Shown here: positions 58,215-64,000 of the stretch, one piece after another
How positions within the stretch are numbered: the first letter of the stretch is position 1
How the letters are laid out: each line of letters opens with the position of its first letter
Assembly (NCBI GenBank): GCA_963781065.1
Contig: CAWAET010000012.1
Span: forward strand, 56,776-120,775
Length of the DNA: 64,000 nucleotides
Direction of reading: 5' to 3'
Origin: CALZJC01 sp963781065
GTDB lineage: Bacteria > Acidobacteriota > Thermoanaerobaculia > Multivoradales > JAHEKO01
Notes under the pieces: generated by a model
The model's input: the letters and a program-made list of their open reading frames with translations, nothing else
What the model was told of the DNA's origin: nothing
The model's database searches: none
Program-made: the position numbers and the translations under genes

Positions 58215-60677
58215 TCAGCCGCCGCCGCCCGCCGCCTCCTCCTCCGCCGCCGCCTCCTCCGGCGCCTCCTCCGCCGCCTCCTTCGCCGCCGCGGCGCCCT
58301 GCCGCAGCATGCCGTCGACCATCTCCGGCGGCATGTTGCCGTTGATCAGGAAGAGCAGCCCCTGGAGCATCTCGATGGTGACCTGGCCCTGGGAGAAGGC
58401 GGCCAGCTTCTTGAACGGCATGTTCTTGATGATGGCGGCGAAGAAGTCGTCCTCGGCGGCCAGGGAGGCCGGGCCGCCACGCGCCTGCTCGAGCATGAAG
58501 TCCACCACCACCTTGCCCTGCGGGTCGCGGTAGACGTCGCCGACCGGGTTGGCCAGGGTGTAGACCTCGGGCGGCAGGGTGCCCGTGGCGAGCTCGAGCG
58601 GCAGGGTGGCGCGGATGTCGGCCGCCGAGACCCCGACCAGCAGCTCGTACTGCCCGGGCTCGATCACCCAGCGGCCGTGGCCGTCGTGGAAATAGGCCAG
58701 CCGGTCGGGCTCGATTGGGATGGCCACCTCGGCCGCCTCGCCGGGGCCCAGCCGGACCTTGCGGAAGCCGATCAGCTCGCGGTCGGGGCGGACCAGGGCC
58801 GGCTCGAGGTGGCGCAGATAGACCTGGACCGTCTCGGCGCCGGCGCGCGCGCCGCCGTTGCGCAGGGCGACCCGGACCTCGAACGGCGCCGGCGCCTCGA
58901 GCGCCTCCGGCGCGGTTGCCGAGGCGATCTCGATCTCGCCGTAGGAAAGGCCGTGCCCGAAGGGGTAGGCCACCGCCGGGTGGAAGGTCTGGAAGTAGCG
59001 GTAGCCCACCCAAAGCCCCTCGCCGTAGTCGACCGCCCAGGGGCCGCCGGGGAAGTTGACCGCGCTGGCGTGATCGTTCACCGTCCGGGCGAAGGTCTCG
59101 GAGAGCTTGCCCGCGGGCGTGCCGCGGCCGAACAGGGCGTCGCCCACGGCCGTCCCGAAACCCTGGCCGCCGAGCCAGCCCATGACCACCGCCCCGGCCT
59201 GGGCGGCGAACGGCCGCACGTCGATCGCACCGCCGCCCACCAGCACCACCACGAAGGGCTTGCCGGAGGCCGCCACCGCGGCCACCAACTCGAGATCCGC
59301 CGGCGACAGGTTCATCGACGGCCGGTCCCAGGCCTCGGCGTCGTGCGAGGCCGGCTGGCCGGCGAAGACCAGCACCAGGTCGCGATCGTCGAGGAAGCTG
59401 ACCAGCTCGGCCAGCTCGCTCTCGCTGAGGCCTTTCTCATCGTACTCCGCCTGCCATAGGACTGCCGCATGGCCGTCTTCGGCGGCGAGCTCCGCGATCC
59501 GGCTCCAGGCGTCATCGACCCGGGTGGCGTTGACCTGCGAGCTGCCGACCCCCTGGATGCGAGGCTCCCAGGCCAGCCGGCCGACGACGCCGATCCGGCG
59601 CGCCGGCTCGGCCGTCACCGGCAGGATGCCGTCGTTCCGCAGCAGCACCAGGCCGTCCAGCGCCACCTGGCGCGCCAGTTCGTGGTTGGCTTCGAACAGG
59701 TCCCCGTCCGGACCGGGCGTCTGCGCCTCCTGCCGCTCTACCAGCTGCAGCACTCGGGCGACCGCCCGATCCAGGTCGCTTTCGGCCAGATCGCCGTCGC
59801 GCACCGCCTGGGCGACGCGCGGCGGGCTCAGCGGGTTGCCCGGCATCTCGAGGTCGAGACCGGCGGCGATCGCCGGCGCCGGGTCGTCCACAGCGCCCCA
59901 GTCCGAGACCACCAGCCCGTCGAACCCCCAGTCGTCGCGCAGGATCTCGGTCAGGAGCAGCCTGCTCTCGGAGGCGTAGGTGCCGTTGACCTTGTTGTAG
60001 GCGCTCATCACGGCCTGCGGGCGGCCCTCCTTGACCGCGATCTCGAAGCCCCGCAGGTAGATCTCGCGCAGCGCCCGCTCGCCCACCCGGGCGTCGATCG
60101 ACATCCGCCGGTACTCCTGGTTGTTGACCGCGAAGTGCTTGAGCGTCGCGCCGACGCCCTCGGACTGGACGCCGCGCACGAAGGCGCCGGCGATGCGGCC
60201 GGAGAGCAGCGGATCCTCGCTGTAGTACTCGAAGTTGCGCCCGCCCAGCGGATGGCGCTTCATGTTGAGACCGGGGCCGAGCAGCAGGGTCACGTCCTGG
60301 GCCCGCGCCTCGGCGCCGATGGCCGCGCCGACCCGCTCGATCAGCTCCGGGTCCCAGGTGGCGGCCATGGCGGCGGCCGACGGGAAACAGGTCGCGGGCA
60401 GGCTGGCGCTGACCGCCTCGCCGGTGCTGCGCCGCAGCCCGACGGGGCCGTCGGCCATCCAGACCGGCGGGATGCCGAGCCGCTCGACGTCGGCGGTCTC
60501 CCAGGCGTTGCGGCCGGTCACCAGCGAGGCCTTCTCCTCCAGGGTCAGCTGCGCGACGAGATCGGCAGCGGCGGAAACCGGCGGCGGCGACGCGGCGGCC
60601 GGAACCGCCTGCGCCGACGCGGCGGCGGGCGCGAAGACGGTGATCAGACAGGCAACGATGGCAAGAGTCGGCTTCAT
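58215..60677 (-). CDS. Exported glycoside hydrolase family 3 beta-glycosidase
   Basis: 820 residues with a signal peptide (cleavage near AAASAQA). GH3 motifs are LGPGLNMKRHPLGGRNFEYYSEDP, GVGATLKHFAVNNQE, VMSAYNKVNG and the nucleophile Asp in GLVVSDWGAVDD, then the GH3_C domain and a fibronectin-III-like domain (VRVALRNGGARAGAETVQVYL). A further C-terminal region (IIKNMPFKKLAAFSQGQ) is common in some GH3 enzymes, and the tail is Ala/Glu then poly-Gly. It releases sugars from beta-glucosides or xylosides in the periplasm. The ATG at 60677 is chosen over two upstream ATGs because it gives a clean signal peptide. Confidence 0.9.
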   Translation of the reverse strand: MKPTLAIVACLITVFAPAAASAQAVPAAASPPPVSAAADLVAQLTLEEKASLVTGRNAWETADVERLGIPPVWMADGPVGLRRSTGEAVSASLPATCFPSAAAMAATWDPELIERVGAAIGAEARAQDVTLLLGPGLNMKRHPLGGRNFEYYSEDPLLSGRIAGAFVRGVQSEGVGATLKHFAVNNQEYRRMSIDARVGERALREIYLRGFEIAVKEGRPQAVMSAYNKVNGTYASESRLLLTEILRDDWGFDGLVVSDWGAVDDPAPAIAAGLDLEMPGNPLSPPRVAQAVRDGDLAESDLDRAVARVLQLVERQEAQTPGPDGDLFEANHELARQVALDGLVLLRNDGILPVTAEPARRIGVVGRLAWEPRIQGVGSSQVNATRVDDAWSRIAELAAEDGHAAVLWQAEYDEKGLSESELAELVSFLDDRDLVLVFAGQPASHDAEAWDRPSMNLSPADLELVAAVAASGKPFVVVLVGGGAIDVRPFAAQAGAVVMGWLGGQGFGTAVGDALFGRGTPAGKLSETFARTVNDHASAVNFPGGPWAVDYGEGLWVGYRYFQTFHPAVAYPFGHGLSYGEIEIASATAPEALEAPAPFEVRVALRNGGARAGAETVQVYLRHLEPALVRPDRELIGFRKVRLGPGEAAEVAIPIEPDRLAYFHDGHGRWVIEPGQYELLVGVSAADIRATLPLELATGTLPPEVYTLANPVGDVYRDPQGKVVVDFMLEQARGGPASLAAEDDFFAAIIKNMPFKKLAAFSQGQVTIEMLQGLLFLINGNMPPEMVDGMLRQGAAAAKEAAEEAPEEAAAEEEAAGGGG

Positions 60678-61051
60678 CAGGGGACCTCGCTCCTTCATTT
60701 GTTCGCCGCCCGCAAGTAGACGCACACATAGTCCACGTAGAGGCGCCGCGGCGACGGGTCTTCAGGCGGCAGGTGGGGGTTTTCGAACCGGCCGGCCGGC
60801 GCCAAGCCTGTCGCGCGAGGCGACGACCCGACGGCGGCACAGCCGACCGAACGTACGGCGGTAGGGAGGAGCGCGCGGCGTTGCGTAATCACCATCAAGC
60901 CTCGCCTTCCCCCGCCCGACTAGGCTACCGCATAGGGCGTCGCAAACCGACGCCGATCGGCCCAGGAGCCACGCGGCGCGCTTACATCCGGCCGGGGATC
61001 GGATAGTTTCCCGGTGTCCGAGAACAACACTCCCGGGAGACTCGAACCGAG
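60678..61051. other. Divergent intergenic region between GH3 and GH2 genes
   Basis: 374 bp that must contain both promoters. Only a weak TAGTTT near 61004 facing the GH2 gene could be suggested. No operator or repeat was recognised. Confidence 0.4.
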
Positions 61052-62914
61052 ATGACCAAGGCCAGGCCTGTCGCAGCGTGGTGCGGGATCACGGCACTGC
61101 ACCTCCTGGCGGGGTGGATGGCTCTCGCCGGCGGCAGGGCCACTGTCGCGGAAGCCACCGATGCACCCCTGACTCCGCTGATCGCCAACGTCAGTGGCCG
61201 GGAGACGCACAGCCTCGACGGCGCCTGGCAGACGATCGTCGACCCCTACGGCGCCGGCTATCTCAGCTACCACGCCCAGCCCCTGGCCGACGGCTACTTC
61301 CGGGACGCCAAGCCGAAGGGCCCCGGCGACCGCGTGGAGTACGACTTCGACGCCTCGCCGACGCTCGAAGTGCCGGGGGACTGGAACAGCCAGCGCCCCG
61401 AGCTGTTCTTCTACGAGGGACCGGTCTGGTACCGCAAGAAGTTCGACTACGCCGCCGAGCCCGGCCGCCGGACCTTCGTCCACTTCGGCGCCGTCAACCG
61501 CACGGCGCGGGTGTTCCTCAACGGCGAGCCGGTGGGCGAGCACGAGGGCGGCTTCACGCCGTTCAACTTCGAGGTCACGGAGCAGCTGCGCCGGGGCGAG
61601 AATTCGCTCGTCGTCCTGGCCGACAACAGCCGCGACCGCGACGCGGTGCCGACCCTGATGACCGACTGGTGGAACTACGGCGGCCTCACCCGCCCGGTGC
61701 GGCTGGTGGACCTGCCCGAGACCTTCATCGAGGACTACTTCCTCTACCTGGAGCCGGGCTCGGAGCGGATCGTCCGGGGGCATGTGCGGCTGAACGGGCC
61801 GCGCCGGCGGCAGCGGGTGGAGATCCGCATCCCCGGGGCGGGCGCCGCCGCGACCGTCCGGACCGACGAGCGCGGCTACGCCGCGATCCGGCTCGAGGCG
61901 GACCTCGAGCGCTGGTCTCCCGCCTCGCCAAAGCTCTACGCGGTGGAGATCGCCGCCGAGACCGATACGGTGGCCGACACCCAGGGCTTCCGCACCGTCG
62001 AGGCGCGCGGCACCGAGATCCTGCTCAACGGCGAGCCGATCTTCCTGCGCGGCATCTCGGTGCACGAGGAGGCGCCCTATCGCGGCGGTCGCGCCTGGAG
62101 CGAGGCCGACGCCCGCACCCTGCTCGGCTGGGTGCGCGAGCTGGGCGGCAACTTCGTGCGGCTCGCCCACTATCCCCACAGCGAGACCATGGTGCGCGAG
62201 GCCGAGCGGCTGGGGATCCTGGTCTGGTCCGAGATCCCGGTCTACTGGACGATCTCGTGGGACAACCCGGCGACGCTGGCCAGCGCCCGGCAACAGCTCG
62301 CCGAGAGCATCACCCGCGACCGCAACCGCGCCGCCGTCGTCCTCTGGTCGGTGGCCAACGAGACCCCGGTCGGCGACGCCCGCAACGCCTTTCTCGGCGA
62401 GCTGATCGACCTCGCCCGCGAGCTCGACCCGTCACGGCTGGTGACGGCGGCGCTCCAGGCCCGCTACGCGGACGAGACCACCATGGTGATCGACGACCCG
62501 ATCGGCGCCCGGCTCGACGTCATGGGCAACAACGAGTACATCGGCTGGTACGACGGGCCGCCCGAGAAGTGCGACCGGATCGCCTGGCGCAGCCCGTACG
62601 AGAAGCCGCTCGTCATGAGCGAGCTCGGCGGCGGCGCCCTGGCCGGCAGACACGGCGACGCTGGCGAGATCTGGACCGAGGAGTTCCAGGAATCGCTCTA
62701 CGAGCACCAGGTCGGCATGCTCGAGCGGATCCCCTTCCTGCGCGGCGCCTCGCCCTGGATCCTGATGGACTTCCGCTCGCCGCGCCGCCCGCTGCCCGGG
62801 ATCCAGGACTTCTGGAACCGCAAGGGGCTGGTCTCGGAGCAGGGTGAGAAGAAGAAGGCGTTCTTCGTCCTCCAGCGGTGGTACCTCGAGCTCGCGGCGA
62901 CGGGAGCGCGGTAG
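61052..62914 (+). CDS. Exported glycoside hydrolase family 2 protein
   Basis: 620 residues with a signal peptide. The N-terminal jelly-roll domain has SLDGAWQTIVDPYG, GPVWYRKKFDY and GAVNRTARVFLNGEPVGEHEGGF. An Ig-like domain follows, then the catalytic barrel with LRGISVHEEAP, NFVRLAHYPH, the acid/base Glu in LWSVANETPV and the nucleophile Glu in VMSELGGGAL. It resembles beta-glucuronidases and beta-galactosidases. The ATG at 61052 follows a leader of about 40 nt with GGATAGTTT upstream as a possible -10. It diverges from the GH3 gene by 374 bp, suggesting joint use of plant-type oligosaccharides. Confidence 0.9.
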   Translation: MTKARPVAAWCGITALHLLAGWMALAGGRATVAEATDAPLTPLIANVSGRETHSLDGAWQTIVDPYGAGYLSYHAQPLADGYFRDAKPKGPGDRVEYDFDASPTLEVPGDWNSQRPELFFYEGPVWYRKKFDYAAEPGRRTFVHFGAVNRTARVFLNGEPVGEHEGGFTPFNFEVTEQLRRGENSLVVLADNSRDRDAVPTLMTDWWNYGGLTRPVRLVDLPETFIEDYFLYLEPGSERIVRGHVRLNGPRRRQRVEIRIPGAGAAATVRTDERGYAAIRLEADLERWSPASPKLYAVEIAAETDTVADTQGFRTVEARGTEILLNGEPIFLRGISVHEEAPYRGGRAWSEADARTLLGWVRELGGNFVRLAHYPHSETMVREAERLGILVWSEIPVYWTISWDNPATLASARQQLAESITRDRNRAAVVLWSVANETPVGDARNAFLGELIDLARELDPSRLVTAALQARYADETTMVIDDPIGARLDVMGNNEYIGWYDGPPEKCDRIAWRSPYEKPLVMSELGGGALAGRHGDAGEIWTEEFQESLYEHQVGMLERIPFLRGASPWILMDFRSPRRPLPGIQDFWNRKGLVSEQGEKKKAFFVLQRWYLELAATGAR

Positions 62915-63014
62915 CGCCGCCACCCTGCCCGTCGATCTGACGAGGCCCTCCTCGAGCCCTGGCGACAACACGCCGGTCGGGCTCGCGCCGGGACCTCTTT
63001 TCGGGGGCCAACCC

Positions 63015-63407
63015 TCACTCGGCCTTGAGCAGCTCCACGTCGTACGCCTCGAGCTGGGGATCCGCGGTCAGCAGCGTCATCCTCTCGACCCGCGCCTGGG
63101 CGACGAGCAGCCGATCGAACGGATCGCGATGGTGCCGCGGCAGCGCGGCGGTGGCCAGGGCGTGCCGATGCTCGACGGCGAGCGCCAGGCAGCCGGTCGA
63201 CTCCATGCGGCTCGGCACGTACTCGGCCGGTGGCACCGGCAGCGGCAGCCGGCCGAGGCCGTACTTGATGGCGATCTCCCAGGAGCTCGCGGCGGACAGG
63301 AACAGCTCGTTCTCCAAGTCCTGAAGCACCTCGAGCGCGGAGGCGGAGAACCTCTCCGGGGCCGTCTGCATCCAGAGCCAGCAGTGGGTGTCGAGGAGGA
63401 CCTTCAC
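63015..63407 (-). CDS. VapC-family PIN-domain toxin
   Basis: 130 residues of the PIN nuclease fold. Acidic residues are Asp6 in VLLDTHCWLW, Glu in SSWEIAIKYGLGRL, and Asp in HHRDPFDRLLVAQA. These coordinate metal for RNA cleavage. It overlaps the antitoxin gene by four bases (ATGA), antitoxin first. It belongs to the subgroup paired with Phd/YefM antitoxins. Confidence 0.9.
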   Translation of the reverse strand: MKVLLDTHCWLWMQTAPERFSASALEVLQDLENELFLSAASSWEIAIKYGLGRLPLPVPPAEYVPSRMESTGCLALAVEHRHALATAALPRHHRDPFDRLLVAQARVERMTLLTADPQLEAYDVELLKAE

Positions 63408-63634
63408 GACTCGAAGGCGCCCAGGATCTCGTCCGGGAGCGGTGCGTCGAAGTCGTCCGGGACCGTGAAGACACCCCGGTCGCCCCCCAGCTCACGCGGC
63501 CGCGCGTCGCCGACCGGAACCAGACGGGCGATCGGCCGCCCGGACCTGGCGATCACCACCTCTTCGCCGGCGGCGACCCGGCGCAGCAGCCGCGAGAGAT
63601 GGGTCTTGGCTTCGTGGATGCCGACCTGCGTCAT
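63404..63634 (-). CDS. Phd/YefM-family antitoxin
   Basis: 76 residues, beginning MTQVGIHEAKTHLSRLLRRVAAGEEVVIARSGRPIARLVP, the prevent-host-death DNA-binding domain. The C-terminal tail (FTVPDDFDAPLPDEILGAF) docks on the toxin. The start is supported by the full promoter TTGACT-17-TAGACT ending 6 nt before the ATG, which predicts a leaderless transcript. Confidence 0.9.
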   Translation of the reverse strand: MTQVGIHEAKTHLSRLLRRVAAGEEVVIARSGRPIARLVPVGDARPRELGGDRGVFTVPDDFDAPLPDEILGAFES

Positions 63635-63640
63635 ATCCCG

Positions 63641-63669
63641 AGTCTAGATCTAGTCCGTTGGTTAGTCAA
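63641..63669 (-). promoter_or_regulatory. Sigma-70-like promoter of the VapBC pair, leaderless-type
   Basis: On the minus strand TTGACT (63664-63669) and TAGACT (63641-63646) are separated by exactly 17 bp, and the ATG follows 6 nt later. It is the most complete promoter in the window and anchors the TAGnCT-type -10 seen at other genes. Confidence 0.75.
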
Positions 63670-63677
63670 CCGGGGCG

Positions 63678-63908
63678 CAGCTGAATCGCCTGTTGGCGGG
63701 CATCCGCGCCGCGCCGTATCCAGACCACACTCCGCACTTCGCCGAGTCGGGCTCCGCCTACGAACGCGCGCTGCCACCGCCGGGCGAAGACGAGACCCAC
63801 CTCGTGATCGGTTTCGGGCTCGCTTTCCGGCACTTTCAGATCGATCTCGGCGCCGATGCCCGAGGGCTGCCCGAGAGGTGCCGGCGCCGAGAGGTGCCGG
63901 CCGAATAA
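63678..63908 (+). pseudogene. Possible C-terminal fragment of an outer-membrane barrel protein
   Basis: A frame reading LNRLLAGIRAAPYPDHTPHF, then GEDETHLVIGFGLAFRHFQIDLGAD, looks like the end of a FadL/OmpP1-type barrel. It has no start codon with a ribosome site and no upstream part on this strand. Most of 63635-63945 is otherwise without a gene. The assignment is weak. Confidence 0.3.
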
Positions 63909-63945
63909 CGGGGGCGCAGGCCACAACCGCGGAGATCGAGAACAG

Positions 63946-64000
63946 CTACTCGAGCGCCCACTCCACGCGCACGCCTGCCCGCAAGGGATCGCCCGGCGCG
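63946..64000 (-). CDS. Partial gene running off the window, C-terminus only
   Basis: The last 17 codons on the minus strand read GDPLRAGVRVEWALE and stop. Alternating residues in this style are common at the end of outer-membrane receptors or barrels. Too little is present to assign a family. Confidence 0.35.
   Translation of the reverse strand, partial: APGDPLRAGVRVEWALE

Overview
The window is very GC-rich (about 70% by eye, not counted) and comes from a Gram-negative bacterium: it encodes lipoproteins, outer-membrane beta-barrels and a periplasmic multihaem cytochrome. A secreted PIG-L deacetylase, an ASPIC/UnbV FG-GAP protein beside a multihaem cytochrome, paired PQQ-type beta-propellers, a DUF1684 protein and GH2/GH3 enzymes together suggest Acidobacteriota, perhaps Thermoanaerobaculia. 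That placement is inference; no rRNA or tRNA gene was found.

Layout. 1-11 kb: a Lon-like protease, a large LolA-like/beta-barrel protein, a PQQ-propeller lipoprotein, an SGNH hydrolase, a Rossmann-like protein coupled to an N-terminal-to-SelD type flavoprotein, and a lipoprotein with a sulfatase-like tail. 11-17.7 kb: a glycosylation block of two GT-C type membrane transferases around two GT4 enzymes. 17.7-23.4 kb: an NTF2-like protein, a frameshifted DUF1684 lipoprotein coupled to DinB, a second PQQ protein, a transporter remnant and a MazF-type toxin-antitoxin pair. 23.5-31.4 kb: a minus-strand operon of PIG-L deacetylase, Fbp-type ABC importer (ATPase and permease carry five frameshifts) and MFS exporter. 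31.4-32.1 kb: a repeat-rich gene-free stretch. 32.1-41.8 kb: peroxiredoxin, barrel protein, CAP protein, orphan MbtH, a sigma/anti-sigma/membrane operon, lipoprotein, membrane protein, YcaQ glycosylase, alpha/beta hydrolase and cold-shock protein. 42-49.5 kb: a membrane-anchored SelL-like redox protein with a leader ORF, a LOV-SpoIIE phosphatase, two tiny membrane proteins, and the FG-GAP/multihaem pair. 49.8-54.7 kb: nucleotidyltransferase, PhyH oxygenase, TylF-type methyltransferase, structured repeats and a flavin oxidoreductase. 54.9-64 kb: 2-oxoglutarate dehydrogenase E1, MscS channel, GH3 and GH2 hydrolases, VapBC and fragments of outer-membrane proteins.

The strongest cross-cutting signal is promoter architecture. 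At least twelve genes on both strands have a TAGnCT-like hexamer ending 6-10 nt before an ATG, GTG or TTG start, which predicts leaderless transcripts. Genes inside operons instead use ATGA/GTGA overlaps and Shine-Dalgarno sites. Other points of note are a tandem hairpin repeat with apparent compensatory changes (53.1-53.4 kb), a dispersed inverted repeat shared between 31.4 and 53.0 kb, a hairpin covering the ribosome-binding site of the multihaem cytochrome, and a cluster of single-base frameshifts that is either an assembly artefact or operon decay.
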